A stretch of DNA of 42,344 nt from an uncultured Rhodospirillaceae bacterium. Its GTDB lineage: Bacteria > Pseudomonadota > Alphaproteobacteria > Rhodospirillales > Magnetospirillaceae. The position numbers were made by a program, and so were the translations under genes. Position 1 is the stretch's first letter. The number at the start of each line of letters is the position of its first letter. Under the pieces are notes generated by a model. It did no database searches, was not told the DNA's origin, and saw nothing but the letters and a program-made list of their open reading frames with translations. Below, one piece after another: positions 1-7,604 of the stretch. The DNA is taken from contig CAJANL010000013.1 of the NCBI GenBank assembly GCA_903941105.1, forward strand, positions 1 through 42,344, in the 5' to 3' direction.

Positions 1-390
1 GATGAACCGGTAGAAGCCTTCGATGGCCCAGCCGTTGAGCGCGAGCGCGTCCGAACGCTGGAACACCACCCCGGCACCCTCGGCGCAATGCAGGACGCCG
101 CCGCCGTCCACATCGAGCCAGACGCCGACATGGATGGGATGGCGGGACCGGCGCAGCAGGACGCAATCGCCTTCTGCAGGCGGGTCAACCTTGGCCCACC
201 GCTGCCGCTCGGGGTGATCGCGGAAGGTCCGGCCCATGACCAGCATGTCTTCGGGATTGCTGATCTCGGGCAGCAGGCGGCCGAAATGGCGGGCCTGCAC
301 CATGCGGACGAATTCCCAGCAATTGAATGAGTCCGGCCCGCTGCCATGGACGGACCATGGCAGGCCGATATAAGCGGCAGCCCAATGCAT
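1..390 (-). CDS. NlpC/P60-family phage tail peptidase (partial, runs off window)
   Basis: The first 130 residues are visible; the 3' end lies beyond the window start. The family cleaves peptidoglycan peptides, and tail-tip versions help genome entry through the wall. Visible catalytic elements are Cys24 in FNCWEF, His87 in HPIHVGVWL, and His101 as a likely third member. The reading begins MHWAAAYIGLPW, the usual start of these short phage proteins. The ATG at 390 follows a GAGG motif at good distance, although the frame stays open upstream. It lies directly downstream of the DUF1833 gene, the common tail-module order. Family assignment is firm; whether the enzyme is still used in this decayed prophage is unknown. 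Confidence 0.82.
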   Translation of the reverse strand, partial: MHWAAAYIGLPWSVHGSGPDSFNCWEFVRMVQARHFGRLLPEISNPEDMLVMGRTFRDHPERQRWAKVDPPAEGDCVLLRRSRHPIHVGVWLDVDGGGVLHCAEGAGVVFQRSDALALNGWAIEGFYRFI

Positions 391-412
391 GATGCCCTCG
401 AAGGAATGGGGT

Positions 413-451
413 CCAGGGACGAGTCCCTGGCAGGTGCAGGGCAGCGCCCTG
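413..451. repeat. Two tandem short hairpins between phage genes
   Basis: CCAGGGAC-GA-GTCCCTGG (413-430) is a perfect 8-bp palindrome. It is followed by CAGGGC-AGC-GCCCTG (437-451). Together they fill the gap between the DUF1833 stop and the NlpC start. Similar back-to-back GGGAC/GGGC hairpins are, from memory, dispersed intergenic elements in Rhodospirillales. They could also modulate translation of the downstream peptidase gene. Confidence 0.5.
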
Positions 452-457
452 CGAAGA

Positions 458-919
458 TCACCGCGCCAGTCCGGGAAAGCGCTGGGCGGTATAGGTGACG
501 GACGGGAAGGACTTGTTGCCGGCATCCAGCATGCGGGCACGCCCCGTGACCCTCATGGTGTCGGCCTCGACATCGGTCAGGGTCATGGTGATGGGCGGGT
601 CCATATGGGGGCCGTCGAGGTCGGTTGAGAGATAGGGCCGCCAGGTGATCTCGATCACCTGCTGGCTGATGGCGGCCCCCTCGAGAGCATCGGTGATGTC
701 GCTGCCGACATTGTCGAGGGTGACGGTGATTTCCGGTACCGGAGCGGTATCCACCGGCGGCGGCGTGAACTCGAAGGCGAGTGCTGCGAAGGTGACCTGT
801 TTGCCGCCTTCACGGGGAGCACCGGCCTCCAGCCGGGCAGTGAGATCGGCATGGTCGCGGACCACCCGGATCGGCTCGGTAAAGCTGGGATGCCAGATTT
901 CCAGCGTATCCAGGATCAC
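458..919 (-). CDS. DUF1833-family phage tail protein
   Basis: 153 residues, close to the usual size of DUF1833 proteins, which sit in tail modules just before the NlpC/P60 peptidase, as here. The start is a GTG at 919 that overlaps the TGA of the upstream gene (GTGA), so translation is probably coupled. The protein begins VILDTLEIWHPSFTEPIR. Two features fit the family: an N-terminal strand region with EIWH, and a middle EITVTLDNVGSDITDAL segment. The biochemical role is unknown; a structural role near the tail tip is inferred from position. The same frame is open further upstream, but that part reads as out-of-frame sequence of the preceding gene. Confidence 0.72.
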   Translation of the reverse strand: MILDTLEIWHPSFTEPIRVVRDHADLTARLEAGAPREGGKQVTFAALAFEFTPPPVDTAPVPEITVTLDNVGSDITDALEGAAISQQVIEITWRPYLSTDLDGPHMDPPITMTLTDVEADTMRVTGRARMLDAGNKSFPSVTYTAQRFPGLAR

Positions 920-1113
920 CGTGCCGCTGGGGGCGGACGCAAATCGTCGGCATCGGTGATCTGGCCAAAGCCGATGTCCTCGGGCTGATCGGGGATTTCC
1001 GCATCGTCCGGGATGGCGAAGTAATGCTTGCCGCCGCACTGGCCGAGCGACTCGTACTGATCGGCCGGCACCCAATGCAGGGCATTGGCGGGGGTATAGG
1101 CGTAGATCTTCAT
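916..1113 (-). CDS. Small hypothetical phage protein
   Basis: 65 residues, starting MKIYAYTPANALHWVPADQY, with an acidic middle (DDAEIPDQPEDIG). No domain is recognised. It starts with ATG after GGAGA and ends in a GTGA overlap with the DUF1833 gene, so it is part of the tail operon. It lies just after the RCC1-repeat gene, where small fibre-assembly or adaptor proteins often occur; that role is only a guess from position. Confidence 0.55.
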   Translation of the reverse strand: MKIYAYTPANALHWVPADQYESLGQCGGKHYFAIPDDAEIPDQPEDIGFGQITDADDLRPPPAAR

Positions 1114-1128
1114 GACGGTCTCCTCCGA

Positions 1129-2982
1129 TCAGAACCGCAGCGGCTGCGGGCAGATGCTGTTGGTGTTCATCCAGTCGCCAAGCGAATAGTTGGTCGACGG
1201 CCCCCAGGCGAAGACGGTGCCGTCCATGGCCAGGGCGTAGGCGTCCTGTTCGGCGTTGGCGGTGCCGTCGTGGTATCCCGAGCAGGCGATGCGCCGGATC
1301 TTGCCGTGGTACTTCGGCGGCAGGCCGACATACTTGAACGCGGTGGTGGGGTTGGCGGCATTCGGGGTGCCGATGAAGGCGCTGCCGTAGCCGACGGTCA
1401 TGGGATAGCCGTTCTTGCGCGCGATGCGGTCGGCGGCGGTGGCGTGGCGCAGGATCAGGACGTTGTTGTAGTGGTACTGGGTGGCCTGGCTGATCCCCGT
1501 GGTCGGCGAGACGACCTGCGAGACATGCTCGACGCCGGGAACCAGGGCCGGGGCCTGCCGGCTGGTCGTATCGCCCAGGCCGAGCTGACCGTTGGCGTTC
1601 TGCCCCCAGGCCCAGAACTGTCCGTTCTTGGTCAGGGCGAAGCCGCCCGAGCCGTAACGGGCGCCATAGGCCCAGATATCGATCACCTTTGTCGGATCGG
1701 TCAGTCCGAGGTTGCTGACCAGCACCGGGGAATTGCGCTGGGTGGTCGAGTTGTCGCCAAGCTGCCCGCTCTCATTGAAGCCCATGGCGTAGAGCTTGCC
1801 GTCCGCCTTGATGTAGAAGGCGAAGTTGTGCGAGCCGTAGCCGGTATTGGCGCATTTCACCACCGGCCCGGAATCGATCAGCACCGGCGCAGGCTTGTTG
1901 GCCGCCGTGCTGTCGCCCAGATTGCCGCACCCGTTGTAGCCGCAGGCATGGAGCTTGTTGTCGGTGGTGACGAAATGGGCGAAGCCGTAGGAGCCGCCCG
2001 CCGCCACGATGCACTGGACGTTCTGATTGAAGGTCGCAAGCTTGGTCGGCATGGTCCGATTGACGGTGTCGCCCAGACCGAGTTGGCCATAGCCGTTGTA
2101 GCCCCAGGAATAGACGTCGCCGTCCTCCATCAGGGCGTAGAACGCGGCACTGTTGTCCGGGCCGGTCATGCAGGTGGAGACGACGTAGCGCACCGCGCCG
2201 GCATCGCCGGGAAACAGGATGCGCTGGAAGAACGACTTGCTCGAGGTGGTGCCGTCGCCCTGCTGGCCGTGCCCGCCATAACCGGTGGCGTAGAGCTCGC
2301 CATTCTCCAGCAGGATCATGGTGGTGCCGTAATTGCCGTAGACCTGCTTGATGGCGGCATCGGTCAGGCTCTCGGTGACCAGGTGGCCCTCATTGGTGGT
2401 GCGGTAGAGGGCCGGCAGGAAGTGCGGCCAATGCGAGCCATTGGGATCGCCGTTGCGGCCCGAATTGGAATTGCCCCAGATGGAGGCGCCACCATCATGG
2501 AACACCGCCGCCAGACCGCGATAGATCGAAGTCATGCAGGACTGGCTGTCGGCGTCCCAGATGCCGATGTTGGCGTGGTCGGGGAACGTCACGGTGTCGG
2601 CGATCAAATTGGCGAGACGCGGCGTCGCCACCAGCGACACAGTGGAGCCGCCGGGAATCGGATTGCCATCCAGGTCTCGGGCGATGAAGTCGTTGGCGAG
2701 ATAGCGGACCCGCGTGTTCGGTCGGCCCGGCGGCAGCAGCCATTTCGGGTCAGTGCCATCGGAACCGAGGAATTTGGACGGCTCGCCAACTGCCAGACGG
2801 GCGTTGCCACCGGCGTCGCGCACATAGATGTCGCCGCGCGCTGCCAGCGGCGAGGCGGCAGCGGCAACGGCGGCGGTCAGGTCGAACACATGGTCCACCA
2901 CGCCGCCATCGCAGTACACCCAGCCGCGTTTGCCGGCGCCGATCACCGCATGAGTACCCTGGTTCGCCGTCTTGATCCGCAC
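1129..2982 (-). CDS. RCC1-repeat protein, probable prophage tail fibre / receptor-binding protein
   Basis: 617 residues from a GTG start. At least six RCC1-type blades are visible, each with the pattern aliphatic-x-A/S-W/x-G-x-N-x-x-G-Q-L-G-x-G-D: near residues 228 (YATGYGGHGQQGDG), 288 (YSWGYNGYGQLGLGD), 342 (HACGYNGCGNLGD), 395 (YAMGFNESGQLGD), 454 (WAWGQNANGQLGLGD) and 588 (FAWGPSTNYSLGD). RCC1 repeats fold into a seven-bladed propeller. The first 200 residues contain no blades and may anchor the protein to the virion. Position between tail genes suggests an adhesin that contacts the host surface. No clear ribosome site precedes the GTG, and the frame continues upstream for 12 codons to the stop of the preceding gene. 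Confidence 0.75.
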   Translation of the reverse strand: MRIKTANQGTHAVIGAGKRGWVYCDGGVVDHVFDLTAAVAAAASPLAARGDIYVRDAGGNARLAVGEPSKFLGSDGTDPKWLLPPGRPNTRVRYLANDFIARDLDGNPIPGGSTVSLVATPRLANLIADTVTFPDHANIGIWDADSQSCMTSIYRGLAAVFHDGGASIWGNSNSGRNGDPNGSHWPHFLPALYRTTNEGHLVTESLTDAAIKQVYGNYGTTMILLENGELYATGYGGHGQQGDGTTSSKSFFQRILFPGDAGAVRYVVSTCMTGPDNSAAFYALMEDGDVYSWGYNGYGQLGLGDTVNRTMPTKLATFNQNVQCIVAAGGSYGFAHFVTTDNKLHACGYNGCGNLGDSTAANKPAPVLIDSGPVVKCANTGYGSHNFAFYIKADGKLYAMGFNESGQLGDNSTTQRNSPVLVSNLGLTDPTKVIDIWAYGARYGSGGFALTKNGQFWAWGQNANGQLGLGDTTSRQAPALVPGVEHVSQVVSPTTGISQATQYHYNNVLILRHATAADRIARKNGYPMTVGYGSAFIGTPNAANPTTAFKYVGLPPKYHGKIRRIACSGYHDGTANAEQDAYALAMDGTVFAWGPSTNYSLGDWMNTNSICPQPLRF

Positions 2983-3015
2983 CGGGACGGGCAGTTCGTT
3001 GTCGATGACGGCCGC

Positions 3016-3342
3016 TCAACCGCGCGTGGGGGCGTGGATCGTCACGAAGGGCGCGGAATACGTCCCCTGGTCGGGGCGGAACACCACCACGTCGCGGGCC
3101 ACCTGATCGTCGGCGAGGGCGATGATTGCGGTGCCGGGCGAGGCGACGATGATGATCTCGGCCGGGCGTCCGGTCTCGTCGATCAGGCCGAGCAGGGCAT
3201 CGGCGCCGACCATGGCTTCAACCGCCTTGGCGAGATAGACGAGATCACGGGCCGAGGCGCCATCCTGGCCGCTGGCGGCGGCCAGATTCTGACCCCGCCC
3301 CTTGATCGTCTCGATCTGACTGCGAAGGGATGCAATGGACAC
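3016..3342 (-). CDS. Hypothetical phage tail-module protein
   Basis: 108 residues. The GTG start at 3342 is supported by a GGAGG ribosome site upstream. The N-terminus is amphipathic (MSIASLRSQIETIKGRG) and likely helical; the C-terminal half is strand-rich (EIIIVASPGTAIIALADD). No family is recognised. Its TGA stop is in the same frame as the RCC1-repeat gene, so the two may derive from one longer fibre gene split by a nonsense mutation, or may be two adjacent subunits. The helical start would suit a trimerisation or attachment segment, which is inference. Confidence 0.5.
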   Translation of the reverse strand: MSIASLRSQIETIKGRGQNLAAASGQDGASARDLVYLAKAVEAMVGADALLGLIDETGRPAEIIIVASPGTAIIALADDQVARDVVVFRPDQGTYSAPFVTIHAPTRG

Positions 3343-3366
3343 GAGCGTAGTCCTCCGTGGATGGAA

Positions 3367-3684
3367 TTACAGGAGATCGATGCCCAGCAGCGCCATGTCC
3401 TCAAGCAACTCGCCGGCATCGGCGGGCTGGCGCGGGGTGACGGGTGCGGGCAGCAGGGCATCGAGGGCAGAAAACGGCTCCCAAACGGCGCCATCCCAGC
3501 GGAACAGCCCCTCGGGGACCTCGACCTTGACCCACAGGTTCAGGGGGCGATCGGACAGCGGAATGGCGTCGCGGGCGGCGGTGTTGGGCACCACCACCAT
3601 GGCGTCGAGCGCCTGTCGCTGGGCGTCGATGTCGGCCAGGGGATCGGCGAAGAAGGCGTCGATGCGTTCTTGCAGGGTGGGCAT
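3367..3684 (-). CDS. Hypothetical phage protein
   Basis: 105 residues, starting MPTLQERIDAFFADPLADID. The middle contains PLNLWVKVEVPEGLFRWDGAVWEPFSAL, resembling the short W-D-G-x-x-W motifs common in fibre and chaperone-like proteins of tail modules. It lies between the coiled-coil gene (stop at 3687) and the 108-residue gene on the same strand with small gaps, so it is probably co-transcribed. No function can be assigned. Confidence 0.5.
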   Translation of the reverse strand: MPTLQERIDAFFADPLADIDAQRQALDAMVVVPNTAARDAIPLSDRPLNLWVKVEVPEGLFRWDGAVWEPFSALDALLPAPVTPRQPADAGELLEDMALLGIDLL

Positions 3685-3686
3685 GG

Positions 3687-4797
3687 TCAGGACTCGATGA
3701 CAGCGACGAAACGCAGCAGATCGTCGCGGGCGCCCCGCAGCCGGCGGTGTTCGGCATCGAGGGCGGCGCGGGCTTCGTCAACGGCCTGAGCAGCAGCCAC
3801 CATCTGCTCGGCCACGAGTCCGGCCTGTCGGGCAGCTTCGTCGGCGCTGGCCTTCGCCGCGGCCTCGGATCGTCCGGCCTCGTCGGCGAAGGCAGAGAAC
3901 ATCGTGAGGGTGTCACGGGTGCCGGCCACTTGCCGGCTCTGCGCCGCCAGGGCCCGGCGTGCCACCACCTCTATGGGCAAGGCGAAGCGGGCGGCATGGG
4001 CACGGGCTTCTGCCGCCGCTTCCTCCGCGTCTGCGGCGGCGGCACCGGCGGTGGCGACCTGCATCATCGGCCGCCGCTTCGGTGAGGGTGCGCAGCCGCT
4101 CTCCGGCGGCATCGACGAGGGCGGCGGCCTCGCCGGCGTGGCTACGGGCGTCCTCGACCGCCTGGACGGCGGCCGCCACCTGTCCGGTGGCGATCTCCGC
4201 CTGGCGCGCGGCTTCGTCGGCGCTGGCCTTGGCCGATGCTTCGGATCGTCCGGCGTCGTCGGCGAAGGCGGAGAACAGGGAGAGCGTGTCGCGGGTCCCG
4301 GCCACCTGCCGCGCCTGCGCCGTCAGCGCCCGCCGCGCCACCTCCTCGATGGGCAGGGCGAAGCGGGCGCTGTGGGCGCGGGCTTCGGCGGCGGCATCTT
4401 GGGCATCGAAGGCGGCAGCAGCGGCGGCGGCGATCGTGGTCTGGGTCTCGGCCTTCGCCCGGGCGACCAGATCGCCAATCCCGCTTTCGGCGGCCAGCGC
4501 GGCGGCATTGGCCCGGCCGAATGCGGCGTTTGCTTCATCCGCCATGGTTCCGGCCGTGGCCGCGGATTCCGCCGCTGCGTCCTTTGCCTGGCGGGCGGCG
4601 GCAACCGCGCCGACCAGGTCGCCGGCCTCGCGATGGCGACTCTCCTCGACGTCGGCGATGGCCTTGGCCACGGACTTGACCGGACCGCCCTCGGTGACGA
4701 CGGTCGTGGCGGTGTCGCCGTGGACGATGCGGTGCAACAGGCCGCTGTCCGCCGTCACCTTGGCGACGGCGGTCTGAAGATCGTCTTGCAGGGACAT
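3687..4797 (-). pseudogene. Alanine-rich coiled-coil tail fibre-like gene, frameshifted
   Basis: The reading from 4797 (MSLQDDLQTAVAKVTADSG) continues as an Ala/Glu/Arg-rich coiled coil for about 240 residues, then turns to nonsense (RHRRCRRRRRGGSGG) near 4070. Coherent protein continues in the frame one base further downstream (QVATAGAAAADAEEAAAEAR) to a stop at 3687. The two halves carry two copies of the same module of about 125 residues, with FALPIEEVARRAL and GTRDTLSLFSAFAD in one and FALPIEVVARRAL and GTRDTLTMFSAFAD in the other. They are offset by 376 bases, one more than a multiple of three. One inserted base in an originally continuous gene is the simplest explanation. A sequencing error or a recoding site cannot be excluded. 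Confidence 0.7.
3770..4400 (-). repeat. Tandem duplication of a ~375-bp coiled-coil module
   Basis: Two copies of a ~125-codon module (approx. 4145-4400 and 3770-4024 for the best-conserved parts) share most residues, for example AEARAH-ARFALPIE, RQVAGTRDTL and ASADEAARQA. The matched GAA of the Phe codon is at 4360-4362 in one copy and 3984-3986 in the other. Such internal duplications lengthen fibre shafts. Boundaries are approximate. Confidence 0.7.
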
Positions 4798-4800
4798 GGG

Positions 4801-5337
4801 CTACCAGGACTCCGCACTGGGCCGCAGGCCCAATTCGTCAATGATTCGGCGCTCCGCGCCGGGCAGGCCGGCATGCAGGATGGAATGCAACTGTCCGATG
4901 GCGACCAGGAGCGCCACCGGTTCGGCTTCGAGCAGAATATCCAGCGTCCCTTCGTCAAGAATCGGGCGCTGGCGCACCTCCAGCACCGAGGTGACGATCC
5001 AGGTGCCGCCCCGGCTGGGAACGGCCCGGTAGGGGCTGCCGCCTTGGCCGAGGAAACGGGCCTCGTGCGGAGCAACGCCGATCCCGCTGAGCAGGTCGAT
5101 GGCGAACCATTCGGCCCCACCGGAGATTTTGAGGCGGAACCACGCCTCGAAGGTGGCGAAATCCATCTGCGACAACCGCCAGCGTACCGGGACACGGGTG
5201 GGCACGCTGGTGAAGCGCCGCCGCTGCCGCGCCGGTCCCGCCTCCATGTCGGTGCGGGTGGTGGCGTCCTGCGGCTCGACGGCATAGCCGTCGTAGGTCG
5301 GCAGGGGCAGGCGGGCGGGCCAGGAAATGGTGGTCAT
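4801..5337 (-). CDS. Hypothetical phage tail-module protein (178 aa)
   Basis: 178 residues, starting MTTISWPARLPLPTYDGYAV. The central part RWRLSQMDFATFEAWFRLKISGG followed by AEWFAIDL looks like a compact mixed domain seen in small tail-assembly proteins of alphaproteobacterial prophages; I cannot name a family with confidence. It is first in the surviving tail operon after the tape-measure remnant, separated from it by the inserted ParDE module on the other strand. Its start lies 15 bases from a 27-bp palindrome that probably belongs to parDE. A role at the tail tip or baseplate is inferred from gene order only. Confidence 0.5.
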   Translation of the reverse strand: MTTISWPARLPLPTYDGYAVEPQDATTRTDMEAGPARQRRRFTSVPTRVPVRWRLSQMDFATFEAWFRLKISGGAEWFAIDLLSGIGVAPHEARFLGQGGSPYRAVPSRGGTWIVTSVLEVRQRPILDEGTLDILLEAEPVALLVAIGQLHSILHAGLPGAERRIIDELGLRPSAESW

Positions 5338-5352
5338 CGGCTCACCCGGTTA

Positions 5353-5379
5353 ATGGCATTCTTTGGCAAAGCATGCCAT
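5353..5379 (+). promoter_or_regulatory. 27-bp palindrome, probable ParD operator
   Basis: Left arm ATGGCATTCTTTG and right arm CAAAGCATGCCAT are inverted repeats with one mismatch around a central G. It lies 23 bases before the parD ATG and overlaps a TTGGCA -35-like hexamer (5364-5369). Ribbon-helix-helix antitoxins such as ParD bind palindromes in their own promoters, so autoregulation is the natural reading. Confidence 0.6.
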
Positions 5380-5402
5380 ATTGGCGTCGACAGGAGGTGC
5401 CC

Positions 5403-5636
5403 ATGGCGACCATGAACGTTTCCCTGCCCGATCCCATGCGGGACTGGGTGGAAGCCCAGATCAAAGGCGGCGAGTACGCCAATGCCAGCGACTACATCCG
5501 CGACCTGATCCGCCACGACCAACGGCGCGCCCAGGCGCTGGAGGCGGCCATCGCCGAGGGGCTGGAGAGCGGACGCAGCCCGCGCAAGGCCGACGACATC
5601 ATGGCCGAGGCCAAGGCCCGCCTGCGGAATGGCTGA
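5403..5636 (+). CDS. parD: Type II antitoxin, ParD family
   Basis: 77 residues. The N-terminus MATMNVSLPDPMRDWVEAQI followed by GEYANASDYIRDLIR is the ribbon-helix-helix DNA-binding fold of the ParD/CC2985 group. The C-terminal helix and tail (AAIAEGLESGRSP then RKADDIMAEAKAR) form the toxin-neutralising region. The ATG at 5403 is chosen over an in-frame ATG at 5373 because AGGAGGTG lies just before it. The gene overlaps parE by eight bases, the usual coupling. It neutralises ParE and, with it, represses the operon. It runs opposite to the surrounding phage genes, indicating insertion into the tail module. Confidence 0.9.
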   Translation: MATMNVSLPDPMRDWVEAQIKGGEYANASDYIRDLIRHDQRRAQALEAAIAEGLESGRSPRKADDIMAEAKARLRNG

Positions 5637-5925
5637 CTACGTCCTCTCCAATGCCGCCGATGGCGATCTGGCCGAGATCTACGTCTATTCCTTCCGGAGC
5701 TTCGGCGAAGCCCAGGCGGACGCCTATTGCCATGATCTGTCGGGCTGCTTGCGAATGCTGGCCGATAATCCCCGGCTGGGGCGTCCGTCCGGCCTTTCCC
5801 GACAAGGATTGTTGCGCCACGCCCATGCCGCGCATGTGATCTACTATTTGATCGACGATACAGGCATCTTCGTCGTGCGCGTGCTGCACCATTCCGTGGA
5901 CAGCGAACGCCATTTCCAGTCCTGA
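5629..5925 (+). CDS. parE: Type II toxin, ParE/RelE superfamily
   Basis: 98 residues: MADYVLSNAADGDLAEIYVY at the start, then RMLADNPRLGRPSGL and a C-terminal IFVVRVLHHSVDSERHF. These are the helix-hairpin and final strand motifs of ParE toxins, whose characterised members poison DNA gyrase. The central helices (FGEAQADAYCHDLSGCLRML) and the R-V-L-H-H-S-x-D ending are well preserved, so the toxin looks intact. It ends eight bases before the convergent tape-measure remnant. Target and activity are from family knowledge, not visible in the sequence. Confidence 0.88.
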   Translation: MADYVLSNAADGDLAEIYVYSFRSFGEAQADAYCHDLSGCLRMLADNPRLGRPSGLSRQGLLRHAHAAHVIYYLIDDTGIFVVRVLHHSVDSERHFQS

Positions 5926-5933
5926 CCGACCGC

Positions 5934-7196
5934 TCACCGATACGACCCCGCTGCCGGATTGAGCCCATAGCGGTGCTCCAGCACCGGGGCCATGCCTTCG
6001 CCGCGACCGATGCGGCGCCTCATGCGGCCCTCGATCTCCTCGACGATGATGTCGAGATGGATGCGGCCATCGGCCCCCTGGGACTGCTCGGCGCGGGCCT
6101 GGGTGCCCGGTGCGTTGTTGTTGACCGTGACCACGACGCCCACCGAAGCCGGCTGCGCCAAGGCGGCAGTCAGGATGCGGTCGGCATTGTCCATCTGCCG
6201 GGGGGTGAAGACGCCCTCGCCGACACGGGCGATGATCGGCCGCTCGCCCGCCACCAGACCGCCGGTGTGATATTTGGGCGCCCCGGTAAACACCGAGGCG
6301 CTGTACAAGCGGGTTGCCAACCGGTCCAAACCGATCAGGCCACCGGTATGGGCGATGGCGAAGTTGCCGGTGTCGGGCACCGGCACCGAGCCGCCGCTGC
6401 CGGCCCCGGCTGAACCGGTGCCCGCGAAGAAACTGCCGACACTGGCGATCATGCCGCCGAACAGCCCACCGCTGGCCCCGCCGAACAAGGGCGCCACCAC
6501 CGCCATGCGCCAGGCGGCACGTAGCGCCTCTTCGGCCAAGCTGTTGAATAGATCCTGCCCGGCCAGCTTTCCGGTGGTGGCCCATTTGACGAAAGCGTCC
6601 TCGCTGGCCCGCAACGCCCCGGACATGGCCCGCTCGGCAGAAGCCGCCGCATTGCTGGCCTCATCCACATAGGCCCGCACCGCCCGGATGGCGCCATCCT
6701 GCCAGTCGCGGCTGGCGGCCAGTTTGTCCTGCTCCAGTTCCTTGTAGCGGCGGGCGTAGGCTTCCCCCGACAAGGCACCGCTGGCCCGCTGTTAGTTCAG
6801 CTTGGCCAGTTCATCCTTGAACCGCACGGTGGCGTCATAGGCGAGATTGGTCTGCTGGGCCTCGTCCTTGACCGCCTCGGCATACTGACGTGACCGGGCG
6901 GCCCGATACTCGCCCCCCTGGGGATCGTCCTCGGCCAGCTTGTGGCTGCGGGCAGAGGCGACTATCCCGGACTCCTCCAGCCTGATCTTGCCCAGGTAGA
7001 GGTCACGGAGCTTCCGTGCGTCCTTGAGGTTCCGGGTTCCAAGCCCTTCCCTAATCTCGCGCCCATAGGGCCGTTCGGTCCTTGGGTTCAGCTTCCCGAC
7101 CAGGGCAGCCGGGGTGATCATACGGAAACACCAGCCGGTGCCGGGGCCGCGTGGTTGGAACAGAAAGTCGGTTTCGAGCATGTCGTTGTCAGCCAT
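5934..7196 (-). pseudogene. Chimeric remnant: integrase N-terminus fused to tape-measure C-terminus
   Basis: One frame from the ATG at 7196 reads MADNDMLETDFLFQPRGPGT and GWCFRMITPAALVGKLNPRT, then LGTRNLKDARKLRDLYLGKI, which resembles the start of a tyrosine recombinase (arm-binding region). Without a frame change it becomes tape-measure-like (AYDATVRFKDELAKLN), meets a TAA at 6792-6794, and continues as RASGALSGEAYARRYKELEQ, APLFGGASGGLFGGM and HTGGLVAGERPIIARVGEG followed by VFTPRQM, typical of lambda-type tape-measure ends. Catalytic integrase residues and the long tape-measure body are missing. A deletion joining the two genes, followed by a nonsense mutation, explains this. The part after 6773 could still be translated from a TTG. 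Confidence 0.72.
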
Positions 7197-7276
7197 GGCA
7201 ATGTTGTACATTGCGGCCAACGTGCTTGTCGACAACGGAGCGAATTCGCTAACTATTTCAATACATTAGAGAAAAT

Positions 7277-7353
7277 TGGCGTCCCGGAAGGGATTCGAAC
7301 CCCTGGCCTACAGTTTAGGAAACTGTTGCTCTATCCTGCTGAGCTACCGGGAC
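7277..7353 (-). tRNA. tRNA-Arg (anticodon CCT)
   Basis: 77 nt folding into a full cloverleaf. Acceptor arms are GTCCCGG/CCGGGAC, the D stem is GCTC/GAGC, and the anticodon arm is ACAGT-TTCCTAA-ACTGT with CCT at the centre. The T arm contains TTCGAAT, the discriminator is G, and CCA is encoded. It decodes AGG. Its 3' end faces the prophage and lies 80 bases from the integrase remnant's start, so it is the probable integration site. Confidence 0.96.
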
Positions 7354-7604
7354 GCATGCCCGCGTTGTCGGCGGACGCAGCGGTTATAGCATTGGGGTGT
7401 GGGAGGGTGGAAGGGGCTCGAAATGATCGGTTGCAGGCGCGAATTGCCGGGGTTGTCCACGACTATTGTATCATCGCCCTCGACATCGTCGGTTGGGCGG
7501 GATACACGACTGGTATGGGCGAGCCGTTGGCGGCTCTTGGAGACGAGAGAGATGGTGGTGAGGGTGGACGTGTTCACGGCGGCCAAAGGGGCCGCCTCCG
7601 CGCC

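Larger units (their letters stand above)
1..7295. mobile_element. Decayed prophage remnant abutting tRNA-Arg
   Basis: All recognisable phage genes (NlpC/P60 peptidase, DUF1833, fibre-like proteins, tape-measure end, integrase start) lie here on the minus strand, and the block ends at the 3' end of a tRNA-Arg gene, a classic tyrosine-integrase attachment site. No head, packaging, lysis or replication gene lies between the integrase start and the tail genes, so a large internal deletion is inferred. One gene is frameshifted and another has an in-frame stop. The left end is outside the window. The tRNA-side boundary is an estimate: the 3' part of the tRNA would be the attachment core. Confidence 0.8.

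Noticed and set aside
1024-3789. Open frame of 921 codons on the plus strand
   Set aside because: It is antisense to several phage genes, including the clear RCC1 protein, and its translation is low-complexity Gly/Ala/Arg sequence with no domain. High GC leaves complementary frames open.
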